64,000 nucleotides of DNA from Emiliania huxleyi CCMP1516 (lineage: Eukaryota; Haptophyta; Isochrysidales; Noelaerhabdaceae). The stretch is taken from NCBI RefSeq assembly GCF_000372725.1, contig NW_005195368.1:36429-100428 (forward strand), given 5' to 3'. Position numbers and translations under genes: made by a program. The notes under the pieces were generated by a model. The model was not told where the DNA came from and did not search any database. It was given only the letters and a program-made list of their open reading frames with translations. This document shows, piece after piece, positions 1 through 11,082 of the stretch (within the stretch, counting starts at the first letter, position 1; each line of letters begins with the position of its first letter).

Positions 1-43
1 GCACACGGCCGAGCTTGCCCCCTTCCTCCCCCCTCCCCTGCAG

Positions 44-643
44 GAGCGGGCCGAGACCTCCGAGCACGCCCCGCCGGCCTCCGACAGCGCTCAAGCCGCG
101 CGCGGCGAGGCTGGCGGCGCACGCTGCGGCGCGCGGCCGGCGGCTGGCGGCGCGAGCCCGACCTCCGTGACGTGGGACCCGTGGGCGCCTCCCGACCCGC
201 ACGAAGCCCCGCCGAAGGGGTCGCTGCGCCCCTTCCGCAAGGGGCGCACCCACTCGGCGTCGGACGCGGCCACCGCCGCCGCAGAGGCAGAGGCGAGCTG
301 GCTGGCGGCGGCGGACGAGGCGGCGGCAAGCCCCGAAGACGAGAAGGAGAACGAGGGCGCGTCTGCCACCTCTGAGCCTTCGGACCTCCTCTCGTGGCTC
401 CGGCTGCTGCCCCGCGGCGCGCAGGCGGGCGTCGTGCCGCTCAAGCGACCTCTCTGGGAGCAGTTCGACGCGCTGCACGCGCTCGAGGCGAAGCGGCGAG
501 CGGCGGCGCGGCGGCAGAGGCGGCAGCTCGTCGCGGAGCGAGGGAGAGCGCCCGCGCCCGCCGTCCCCCCCCCCCCCCGCGCGCTCTCTCGCCCCTCCGC
601 CCTCTCGCGCGACGCGGCCTTCTCGCTCGCGGCCCTCGAGTAG
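44..643 (+). CDS. Terminal exon of an unknown protein
   Basis: The frame is open from a polypyrimidine-AG acceptor (AG at 42-43) to TAG at 641-643, about 199 codons. No ATG lies near the left edge, so this is the last exon of a gene that starts outside the window. The product is rich in Ala, Glu, Arg and Pro. It has an acidic stretch, then a more ordered segment containing PLKRPLWEQFDALHALEAKR, which probably forms a helix, then a basic Arg/Gln-rich stretch. I recognise no domain. A reverse-strand frame of similar length (91-657) is most likely a GC-rich shadow. The clean splice acceptor and continuous frame support the plus strand. Confidence 0.5.
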   Translation, partial: ERAETSEHAPPASDSAQAARGEAGGARCGARPAAGGASPTSVTWDPWAPPDPHEAPPKGSLRPFRKGRTHSASDAATAAAEAEASWLAAADEAAASPEDEKENEGASATSEPSDLLSWLRLLPRGAQAGVVPLKRPLWEQFDALHALEAKRRAAARRQRRQLVAERGRAPAPAVPPPPRALSRPSALSRDAAFSLAALE

Positions 644-1297
644 AGCGGCGCCTGCACGGCCGCGCCGCCGCCTCACAGCTCTCCGCAAAGGGAAGACAGG
701 CGCGGGCCTCGCCGAGCCTTCAGTGCTGAGGGGGGAGCCCATCGATCTTTCCGCCGTTACTAGTGGCGCTGAGCCTTGGGAGTCGCAGGGCACGGGGGGC
801 GGAGACCGACCACGGCGCATATGTGTCTGACGTGAGTGTGCGGCATGATGCGCCGAGCTGCTCCTGTGCGGAGTGTGGAGCATAGCACACTGCTCACTCG
901 TCACTGGAGCAGCGCGAACCTCTGTCAGAGCAGACTCAGGACTCAGCTAGAGCCTCTGTGCAACAGGGCGGTGCCGGTGGAGACTTCTGGGAGTCCACAG
1001 TCCAGGGGCGCGGGCGGCAAAAACGCAAAAGCCAAAAAAATAACCGCAAAAAATTAGTATTCTTTTCGCGCACACAAGCCGCACCGTCTCCACCGTCCAC
1101 CGAAAACACCCCCTCAGACAGGCCCTCAGCGCTCAGGCCGCAGCTCAGGCCCTCACAGCGCTCACCGACTCTCCCTTTTTGTTCCATGCGCAACGAGGTC
1201 GCCGTCCTCTCAGGGCGCGTAGTCCGCTAGTCCCAGCAGTCCCGGGACGGTGTGAGTGTGAGCCGACGGCCGACGGTGGCGGGCGGCGCTGCGCTCT
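644..1297. other. Intergenic, no gene seen
   Basis: This is the 3' flank shared by two convergent genes, the unknown terminal exon (+) and the ankyrin/U-box gene (-). It is less GC-rich around 1020-1060, with runs of A. I see no coding frame with domain content and no RNA gene. Confidence 0.5.
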
Positions 1298-3412
1298 TCA
1301 GCATGCGTTCGCCTCTTCCCACTCCCGGATCTGCCGGCGCAGCGTGTGGTTGGGGGCGAGGAAGCTGTGCACGAGCGCCTCGCCCGTCATCGGGCTCGTC
1401 GACTTGGTCGCGAGCCAGCGCTCGATCGCCGACCGCTCGTACGAATGCCCGTCCGCCGCCATCACCGGGTCACTCATGAGCTCGGTCGTGATCGGGCAGA
1501 TGAAGTCGGCCGGCGGCTCCTCCTCCCTCGGAGCCGGCGCCTCTGCGGCCGAAGACGGCCCTTGCGCCTCCGCCGCCCGCCTCCCCTCCTCCACCCTCAC
1601 GCTCTCCTCGAGCGCCGCCGCAAGCTCCGCCTCCTCCGCAGCCGCCACCGCCTCCTCTGCCGCCTCCTCTGCCGGCGCCTCGGCCTCTTGCGACGGCCCA
1701 GCGCCTCCCCCGCCGCCCTTCTTCTTCTTCTTGCCCCTCTTCTTGGCCGTCTTCTTCTCCTCGGGCCACTTCCCCGACTCCTCCTCCGCCAGCAGCGCCG
1801 CCGCAGTCTCCTCGGCCGCCCTCTCGGCCTCCACCCTCTCTGCCGCCGCCCTCTCGGCCACTGCCCTCGCCACCTTCGCCTCAATCTCCGCTCTCTTCGC
1901 CTCCCTCGCCGCCGCCACAAGTGCGCGCTCGCACTCGGCGTGGCCCTCCTCCTTGGCCAGCTGCAGCGCCGTCTTGCCGCTCGCATCGCACGCCGCTGTG
2001 TCTGCGCCCGCCCGCAGCAAGCGGAGCACGATGGCGGGGTGGCCATGGTAGCACGCGATGTGCAGCGGCGTGACGCTGTTCTCCCTGGCTTGGTTGACTG
2101 CCGCGTCGGCGCCGAGGAGCAATCGAACGCACTCGAACTGGCCCGTCTCGCACGCGATGTACAGCGGCGTGGCGCCGTTGACGTTGGCTTGGTTGACCGC
2201 CGCGCTGGCCTCGAGAAGCAGCCGGGCGCACTCGACCTGGCCGTTCTGGCACGCGATGAACAGCGGCGTGGCGCCGTCACCCTTGGCTTGGTTGATCGCC
2301 GCGCTGGCCTCGAGAAGCAGCCGGGCGCACTCGAGCTGGCCCTTCTCGCACGCGATGTACAGCGGCGTGGCGCCGTCGTCCTTGGCTTGGTTTACTGCCG
2401 CGTCGGCGCCGAGGAGCAGCCGAGCGCACTCGAGCTGGCCCTTCTCGCAGGCAATGAACAGCGGCGTGGCGCCGTCGTCCTTGGCTTGGTTGACTGCCGC
2501 GTCAGCCTCCAGGAGCAGCTGGGCGCACTCGAGGCGGCACTCGTGGCACGCACCGTACAGCGGCGTGGCGCCGATACCCGTGACTTGGTTGACCGCCGCG
2601 CTGGCCTCGAGGAGCAGCCGGGCGCACATGAGGTGACCCTCCTGGCACGCGACGAGCAGCGGTGTGAAGCCGCAAGTGTCTGCTTTGTTCACCGCAGCGC
2701 CGGCAGCGAGCAACAGACGGACGGAGTCGATCTGGCCATCCATGCTCGCAGCGCTCAGCGGCGTGGTGCCGTCATTCTTGGCCTGGTCGACCGCCGCGTC
2801 AGCCTCGAGGAGCAGCTGGGCGATCTGGGGGTGGCCCTTCTGGCACGCGGTGAACAGCGGCGTGGCGCCGTCACCCATGGCTTGGTTGACCGCCGCGCTG
2901 GCGCCGAGGAGCAGCCGGGCGATCTCGAGGTGGCCGACCCAGCACGCGATGTACAGCGGCGTGGTGCCGTCCTCCGTGCCTTGGTTGACCGCCGCGCTGG
3001 CGCCGAGGAGCAGCCGCACGCACTCGAGCTGGCCCTTGTGGCACGCGATGCACAGCGGCGTGGCGCCGTCACCCTTGGCTTGGTCGGCGTCAGCGTTGGC
3101 GCCGAGAAGCAGCCGAACGCAGCCGAGCTGGCCCTCTTGGCACGCGATGACCAGCGCGGTGGAGCCGCCGCCAGCCGTCGTCGCCCCCACGCTCGCACCG
3201 CTCTCGAGCAGCAGCCGCACCGCGTCGGCCTGCCCGTAGTAAGCGGCAAAGGCAAGCAGCGTGAACTGGCTCTCGGCCTCGATCCGCGCGTCGAGCAGGG
3301 CCGTGAGCGCCGGCCCGCGCGTCCGCCCGGCCAGGAGGGCGCGCAGCAAGGCCAGGTCGCCCCGGCGCAAGTCGGCGAGCACGGTCGGGCTGATGGCGTT
3401 CATGGCGTTCAT
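1298..3412 (-). CDS. Ankyrin-repeat protein with C-terminal U-box (putative E3 ubiquitin ligase)
   Basis: Single-exon gene of 704 aa. The start is the first in-frame ATG at 3412; an earlier GTG at 3508 is not credible in a eukaryote. After about 35 residues come roughly 14 ankyrin repeats of 33 aa, with the recurring core ATPLYIAC..GQLECARLLL. A charged Ala/Glu/Lys-rich linker (including KKRGKKKKK) follows. The last ~70 residues are a U-box beginning FICPITTELMSDPVMAADG and containing YERSAIERWL, the fold that recruits E2 enzymes. The layout (substrate-binding ankyrins, then U-box) suggests a cytosolic or nuclear ubiquitin ligase; the substrate is unknown. The central repeats are nearly identical at DNA level (99-bp unit). 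The gene diverges from BUD23. Confidence 0.9.
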   Translation of the reverse strand: MNAMNAISPTVLADLRRGDLALLRALLAGRTRGPALTALLDARIEAESQFTLLAFAAYYGQADAVRLLLESGASVGATTAGGGSTALVIACQEGQLGCVRLLLGANADADQAKGDGATPLCIACHKGQLECVRLLLGASAAVNQGTEDGTTPLYIACWVGHLEIARLLLGASAAVNQAMGDGATPLFTACQKGHPQIAQLLLEADAAVDQAKNDGTTPLSAASMDGQIDSVRLLLAAGAAVNKADTCGFTPLLVACQEGHLMCARLLLEASAAVNQVTGIGATPLYGACHECRLECAQLLLEADAAVNQAKDDGATPLFIACEKGQLECARLLLGADAAVNQAKDDGATPLYIACEKGQLECARLLLEASAAINQAKGDGATPLFIACQNGQVECARLLLEASAAVNQANVNGATPLYIACETGQFECVRLLLGADAAVNQARENSVTPLHIACYHGHPAIVLRLLRAGADTAACDASGKTALQLAKEEGHAECERALVAAAREAKRAEIEAKVARAVAERAAAERVEAERAAEETAAALLAEEESGKWPEEKKTAKKRGKKKKKGGGGGAGPSQEAEAPAEEAAEEAVAAAEEAELAAALEESVRVEEGRRAAEAQGPSSAAEAPAPREEEPPADFICPITTELMSDPVMAADGHSYERSAIERWLATKSTSPMTGEALVHSFLAPNHTLRRQIREWEEANAC

Positions 3413-3541
3413 GGCGATTGATTCCGCCGCCGCCACGCCACCGCAGTGCGGGGTGTTTCGCCCATTTTCTTTTTTCGGAAGATAATTCTTTTTGCGCTGC
3501 GTCGCCACGGACGACTCCGAGCCCTAGGGCAGCGCGTGCGA
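3413..3541. promoter_or_regulatory. Short divergent promoter region
   Basis: Only 129 bp separate the ATG of the ankyrin/U-box gene (-) from the ATG of BUD23 (+), so both promoters must lie here or overlap the coding ends. The segment holds a short T/A-rich block around 3463-3495 in otherwise GC-rich DNA. No clear TATA box is visible. A shared bidirectional promoter is inferred from spacing only. Confidence 0.5.
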
Positions 3542-4757
3542 ATGGCCTCGTCGTCAAAGTGTCGTCCGGAGGAGCAGGCGCCGCCCGATGTCTTCTATAA
3601 CGAGTCCGAGGCGGCCAAGTACCTGCACTCGTCGCGGATGATCGATATCCAGACGCAGATGGCGGAGCGCGCGCTCGAGATGCTCTGCCTTCCCGAGGAC
3701 GAGGAGTGCCTGCTCCTCGACGTCGGCTGTGGGACCGGCCTGTCTGGGGAGGTGCTCGAAGAGGCGGGCCACCAGTGGGTCGGCTGCGACATCTCGCGCG
3801 ACATGCTGAATGTCGCTCAGAGCCGCGAGGTCGAGGGAGACCTGTGCCACCACGACATGGGCTGCGGCCTCCCCTTCCGACAGGGCATGTTTGATGGCGC
3901 AATCTCGATCTCGGCCGTGCAGTGGCTCTGCTACTCGGACCGCGCCGAGTGCAACCCGCGGCAGCGGCTGCTCGCCTTCTTCCAGTCGCTGTACAAGTGC
4001 CTGCGCCGCGGCGGCCGCGCGGCGCTGCAGTTCTACCCTCAGGACGGCGACCAGCTGCAGCTGCTCACCGCGTCGGCCATGCGCGCCGGCTTTGGGGGCG
4101 GCCTGGTCGTCGACTTTCCGCACTCCTCCAAGGTCCCTTCTTCCGAGACGCCCGAGACACTTCCGAGACAGACTCGTCCGGCGGCGGACCGACCCGAGAC
4201 CTTGCAGACCCCTCGGGAGTGCACCGCCCCTCCGCCGCTCGTCCTACGGCGAGAGGACGTGTCGCGCCTGACCACCAAGACACGTTCGAGACGCCTCCGA
4301 GACACCTCCGAGAGGCAGCCGCAAGACACACACCCCTTTGGCGGCCGCACCGAGTCCCCCCCCCCCCCCCCTCCTCCAGGCAAAGAAGTTCTTCCTGGTG
4401 CTGCTCGCCGGCCCGCCCGACCCCAGCTTCAGCATGCCGCAGGCGCCGCGCCCCCCCTAGCCATTTACCCCCCCCCCCCCCCCCCTCTCCCCTCACCCGC
4501 CCACCCTCCCCTCGCAGGCGCGTCTGCACCAGCACGAGAGGGCGGCAGAGGCGGCGGCCGGCGGCGGCGGCGGCGGTGTGCGGAACGAGGCGCGCCAGCG
4601 GCCAGGCAAGCGGAGCTATGGGCGCAGAGACGGGCGCGCCACGACCAAGTCGCGCGAGTGGGTCATCCAGAAGAAGGAGGTGCAGCGGCGGCGCGGCGCG
4701 GTGGTGCGCGCCGACTCAAAGTATACCGCGCGCAAGCGGTCAAAGGTTCGGTTCTGA
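3542..4757 (+). CDS. BUD23: 18S rRNA (guanine-N7)-methyltransferase Bud23
   Basis: SAM-dependent methyltransferase of the Bud23/WBSCR22 family, which methylates a guanine in 18S rRNA and is needed for 40S subunit export. Exons are 3542-4132, 4380-4442 and 4518-4757, giving 297 aa (the human protein is 281). The SAM-binding motif is D60-VGCGTG. The family signature GLVVDFPHSSK sits at the end of exon 1 and continues correctly across the intron as AKKFFLVLLAGPP. The basic C-terminus contains SREWVIQKKE and ends KRSKVRF, as in the family. Intron 1 is GT-AG and carries short GAGACACNTCC-type repeats. Intron 2 begins GC (4443) and contains a poly-C tract. The gene is divergent from the ankyrin/U-box gene. 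Confidence 0.93.
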
Positions 4758-5056
4758 GTGCGCTGCGTAGCGCGATCCTGAGGCTGACGACCGGCGACGC
4801 ACTTCTACGGCCCGGGTACGGGGGCTGGTGTGTCTCGCTCTCGCGTCTTAGTCGTGTCCCGGTCGCCTGGCAGTGCCACACTGACGCGTGGACGATTGAG
4901 ATCACGTGCTGTTTGAGATATCGACCCTATCATACATGTACATGTGTGCTCTTATCACGGCAGATCAGCACACCGGCCAGCGCGTCTAACATATGTTTAC
5001 TAACAAGCGGACGTGAAGCGACGAGAGGACATATCTCAGAGAGCATGGGTGCGCAA

Positions 5057-5474
5057 TCACTTTCTCGGCACGGAGACAACGAGGCCAGCGGTGGATCCCG
5101 CGTCGATGGTGACCAGCGTGGCGTCGGTCGCCGCGCCGCGCGGAAGCAGGATCGACCCAAACGGCACACGCTCGCCCTTGGAGCGGTGCAGTGGGTCGGG
5201 CGCACCTTCCTTCAGGTGCGGATCTGCCTCCTCGCTCATACCGCTGATCTGCATGGCATGCACGCTCGGCTTGCCCTCGACCGAGACCTATCGGGACAGG
5301 CTGGGTGAAGCCAGCTACAAGCGCGCTCGTGGGTGCGGGCGGCAGCTGCGTCACCTCGGCGATCTCGACCTGCGCGGTGGCAGGCTCCTTGATGTCCGAG
5401 AAGATGGTGAAGTGGTAGCCCTTCTCGTCGGACGCCATGATGTACTCGAGCGTTGACTCGTAGGACGAGGCCAT
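5057..5474 (-). CDS. Small unknown protein, two exons
   Basis: The start ATG is at 5474. Exon 1 (5474-5337) encodes 46 aa beginning MASSYESTLEYIMASDEKG. Exon 2 (5287-5057) continues VSVEGKPSVHAMQ and ends VVSVPRK. The two frames differ, and the simplest link is a 49-nt intron starting GC with an ATAG acceptor, the same length and type as one in VPS18. A GT donor 31 nt from the acceptor is the alternative and seems too short. The product would be 122 aa, weakly acidic, mostly beta-like, without signal peptide or membrane segment. I do not recognise a family. A one-base sequencing error could also explain the frame change. Confidence 0.5.
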
Positions 5475-5865
5475 TTGTCGCAAGCTCGCTGGCGGGGGCG
5501 TGGGCGAGGATGCAGCCGCGGATTTTTCTTTTTTGCTTGCCTTCCTGAGCTCCTCGTTCTCTCCCCAACCGAGGGCGCGCGAAGAGTGTTGCGCTTTATA
5601 AAAGAAAACGGGCTCCGCAATGTTCTCGCTCGCCGCGTCTTGTCGTTTACGTTTTCGCATAAGTCCTTCTTTTCGTTCGTCCGTGGCACGAGCCTCGTGG
5701 GACGTGGGGTCGAGCGAGACTAGAGAGGTAGAGTGTCGTGGCCGTGGTCGGAGCACTTGGAGGTCGGACATTTGTGCGCTGGCCTGTGACCGCCGAAGTG
5801 CGAAAAAGAAAGAAAACAGGCAGCCGAAGTGCGAGGAAAAGAAAGAAAGAAAACAGACAACGAAG

Positions 5866-6006
5866 GCAGCGATGGGAGGACGGCACGCCGCCACCACACA
5901 GGGATTTTAAGGAGAGGAGTGTGGTGCTAGCCGTCGCCCACCCACCACCCTGACCCTTGGTCGTCTGCCTCTTTCTATCTCCCTTCGCAGTCCCTCGCCG
6001 ATTCTC
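5866..6006 (+). repeat. Dispersed repeat family A, copy 1
   Basis: About 135 bp here match, in reverse orientation and by eye at about 95% identity, the segment 15437-15573. A shorter partial copy of its left part (GGGATGGGAGGACGGC...) recurs at about 6055-6100. No coding capacity. The class is unknown. Confidence 0.75.
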
Positions 6007-6129
6007 GCTGCAACCTAGTGCGAGAAAAAAGAAAGAAACAAAGACAACCCAAGGGAGGGATGGGAGGACGGCACGCCGCCACGACACAGCGATTTTAACC
6101 TACTGCGAGGAGACCTTTTCCGGGATCTT

Positions 6130-6358
6130 GGAGCACTTGGAGTGCAGTCGGTAACCTCACACCCAGGGCCGGGGAGCTAAGAAGCGCACCCAGCGGGCCG
6201 GATGATCGGGATCGGGCTACGGGCTAGAGAGCCCTGACCCCTAGGGGGTTGCGCGTTCGCAGGGAAAGGGCCGTAAGGTAAACACGGGTCTCCGAGGGTT
6301 AGTTCCGTGTACCGGGTTTCCCCTTAACTGCAGAACGCCCCCTCTACTCGGAGCTAAC
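6130..6358 (-). repeat. Dispersed repeat family B, inverted copy
   Basis: This stretch is the reverse complement of about 50800-51032 and shares its outer part with 47280-47600. Shared blocks include the GGGGAAACCCGGT motif and the text around GATCGGGATCGGG. Three copies in 64 kb, in both orientations, indicate an interspersed repeat. No protein-coding frame. Confidence 0.75.
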
Positions 6359-7336
6359 GGACACACAACACTGTACTCCACGCACGTACACGGATACGCC
6401 TCATGTGCGCTCGCCCGACTCCGGTCCCAGAGTCCCTTCCTTCGCCCTTCAGGGCGAGCCCTCGGCTCGTCCCGGTCCCTTGCTCGCCTTCCGGGCGTTA
6501 CCAGACTGCCTCTGCAGTCGTTTTTGATGCCTCTTCCTCGGCTGTGGCCTCGACTCCGCTTCGCCTTCGACTGGTACCGCAGCCTCCGAGAGCGTCGACG
6601 GCCAGGCCGGGGTCTCCCCGGGCGAGGACGGCGGCATTGGATCGTGTCGCCACCCCTCCCAGGGAGGTCGAGCCGGCTCTCCCTGGTCGGCGAGTCGCGC
6701 CCGCATCCGCGGCTTCTCTATCGTTCTCGGCTCGCCCTCCCCCTCCGCCGGCTCCTCACTAAGCTCGGGGAGGCGCGGTCCCTCTTGTCGTAGATCACGA
6801 CGGTCCAGCCGCCGCCGCGACGGGTCTACCGCCGGCGGGCTCGCACGGCCCGACTCCACTCGCAGAGGCCGGGTCAGCTCGACTCTCACTTCCCCCGACA
6901 GTTGACTCCAGGCCTCTCACCCGGGGCCCTCCGGTCCCGGCCTTGCGGTCCGCCGGCTGACCCGCTGTCTCCCCACGGCACCCCCCCCCCCCTCGGACCC
7001 CTCCCCCGGGTACCCCAGCCTCCGACAGGGCGGTTCCGGGCCCCCCAGGCTCCGCGTGGGTCGGAGTGGTGACGGCCACGCCGGCGGCGGGGGCGGAGGC
7101 GGTGGCGGGGGGGGGCGGGTACGGTGGCGGCACTCGCGGTCGTAACGCCTGGAGCCGCTGGGGCGGCCCCTTGACCCTGCAGCCGTTCCAGCGGCGGGGG
7201 CGGAGGTGGTAGTGTGGGTGGCGGAAACGGTGGCGGCACTGGCGGCCGCACCGCCTGGTGTGCGAGCCCCATTTTTTTAATCTTCGTCGCCCGAGCGCGC
7301 GAGAGAGGGCTCCTCGCCCCGCTTTGGGGTTGGCAC
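6359..7336. other. Upstream of CDK7, no supported gene
   Basis: Very GC-rich. A 146-codon open frame on the minus strand (6449-6889) has a charged, low-complexity product without a recognisable domain, so I do not call it a gene. The segment 6980-7230 is rich in CCCC/GGGG and GGTGGCGG runs and probably contains the 5' region of CDK7. Confidence 0.4.
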
Positions 7337-9069
<1,733 letters not shown>

Positions 9070-9607
9070 CACACAGGCTTGCCAACATGCCGCACGAACT
9101 TACTCGTCACTCGTCGACTCGACTCCCCTTCTTTCTCTATACACTATTATACTATACTCTAACACGTATGTACTGACCAACTCTCGCAACTGTGAACTGA
9201 CTACTGAGCAGAGTGTAATCTGTAAAGCCCTAAGCCGCTAAGCCGCACCGGCACCCCGGCACACGGCGCCCTCTCTGTGTATTTTTCTGCTGTAACAAGC
9301 CGTATATCTGTAATCGTTATCCAATATCCTCGACACAGTGTAGTGCCACACACGTGCCTTTGCCCACAATCCCCCACGTGCACCCCACCCCGCGCTGCCA
9401 CCCGAAACTGGCTGCTACGACTAGCTGCGGCCACTCCAGCGTTCAGGTTCAGCTGTAGGCTACAGACACAAGAGTACTGATACCGGTGTGTAACGTACGC
9501 GGCGTCCGGCTCCCGCATTCCGCGGATCCGCGCTGACTGTATCATCAAATAGGCGCCCACAGCGCGAGAGGCGCAAGGGTGCGCTCCACTGCGCGCACAC
9601 TGGCGGG

Positions 9608-10903
9608 CTAGAACCTCGGCGCCGGCGCAGCGGCGATCGCGTGCACCTGCTCCGAGGCGAGCCGGCCGAGCCGGCGCACGGGGAGGCCGTACGAGTAGTG
9701 GCGGCGGGCGGAGACGAGCGCGGGCGCCGAGGCGAGCGCCTCCTCGTCCCGGAAGGGCTGCTCGATGAGGTGGCCAATCTCCTCGATGCCGAAGAGGCAC
9801 CACGAGACGAACGCGACCGCGGGGACGGTCATCCAGCCGAGGGCGTCCACCAGGACGACGGGCAGCGTGCCGCACCAGATGGTGAGGAAGCGGCTCGTGT
9901 GCCGCGAGTAGGAGAGCGGCACCGGCGTCGTCAGCAAGCTCTCGCACGAGCCGAGCGCGTCGACGAGGCTGCCGACGCGCCGCGACGCCTGCGCGGCGCG
10001 GCGCGCTGGGCGTGGCGTGGCAAGAGGGAGGGAGGGGGGGAGGGAGATGACACGAGGGGGATGCCACCTGCATCAGCATCTCCGCCTCGACCTGCGTCTC
10101 GACGACGGCGGCGGCGGAGCTCGCGTGCGGGACAAGCCTGCCGCGCCGCGAGACGTCAGCGAGCGCGTGCCTGTGAGCAGAGCGCAAGCCTCACGCGCGA
10201 GGAGGCGCGGCGGGAGGCGGGCTGCCTCGAGCGTCTGGCGGCGCCGGAGCTTGAGGCAGAGGGCTAGAGCGGCGGACGGTGCGGCGGTCTCCATGGCGCC
10301 CGACAGCGCCTGCCGCTGTGACAGCGGCAGCTTGGCGGACGACTCGTCGCAGCAGCAGCGGCAGGCGAGCGCCGGTGGGAAGGAGGCGACCAGCGCGAGC
10401 AGCCGCTCCGCGAGGGCGGGGCTGCGGGGCCGCACGTGCGTCACAGCGTACAGCGCCAAGTCGCTGCACGAGTTCTTGACGACGCCCCAGTTGAGGCGGC
10501 CGGCGTAGAAGCGGTTGTAAGCCATGTTGGTGCGGAAGGCGAGCAGCAGCGAGAGGAAGCCGCCAAGGAGCGTGTGTGGCATCGCCGACCCCGTGGGAAA
10601 GCGGAGGCCGTGCCGGTGAAGCAGAACGACGAGGGCGCAGAGCCCGGTCTGGGACCAAAGGTGAGGCCCAATACGCTCGAGGACGTGCGAGCGGGGAATT
10701 GACAAGAAGTTGGTGAGCCAGTCGGTCGAGGTGTAGCGCTCACCGTGGGAGAGGTCCACCCTCCGAGCGAGGATGGGCCACCGCTTGGCCATGCCGCCGC
10801 GCAGGCTGCGCTCCTTGGCAACGGGCTCTGCCTGCAGCAGCCCAGCCTCGAGGCGAGCTCCCGTGGGCACGGTACTGGCAGCTAAGGCCAATAGCACGAA
10901 CAT
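9608..10903 (-). CDS. Bestrophin-family anion channel
   Basis: Exons 10903-10245, 10170-10068 and 9988-9608 give 380 aa. The C-terminal exon carries the family signature TTPVPLSYSRHTSRFL, then LVDALGWMTVPAVAFVSWCLFGIEEIG and EQPF, as in plant and algal bestrophin-like channels of thylakoids or plasma membrane. The first exon begins with a hydrophobic stretch after Met (MFVLLALAAS), consistent with a targeting sequence. It also has FRTNMAYNRFYAGRLNWG, the typical loop after the second membrane helix. Intron 1 appears to start GC and intron 2 GT. The exon 1 donor was chosen to keep helical continuity (ALCLKLR to HALADVS) and is the least certain point. In algae such channels balance charge across the thylakoid or supply bicarbonate; which applies is not visible here. 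Confidence 0.8.
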
Positions 10904-11082
10904 GCTATAGCTGCACAGTCGCACGTGGCCGCAGGCTGGCCTCAAGCCTAACGCCCCTCGCACACCGATGACGCCGAGATGAGCCGAGGGCGAGATGACA
11001 CCTCAAGGGCACCAACTCCTCCAACACCAAGTCTGAGGGGTTTGGGGTCTGGCCCCGGTTCCGCAGCGCGATAGACATCACA

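Noticed and set aside
1346-3421. A 691-codon frame antisense to the ankyrin/U-box gene
   Set aside because: It is the mirror of the repeated ankyrin codons in GC-rich DNA. The product is Arg/Leu-rich without domains, and no ATG context or splice sites support it.
6449-6889. A 146-codon minus-strand frame upstream of CDK7
   Set aside because: Charged low-complexity product with no family resemblance; it overlaps the likely CDK7 promoter region.
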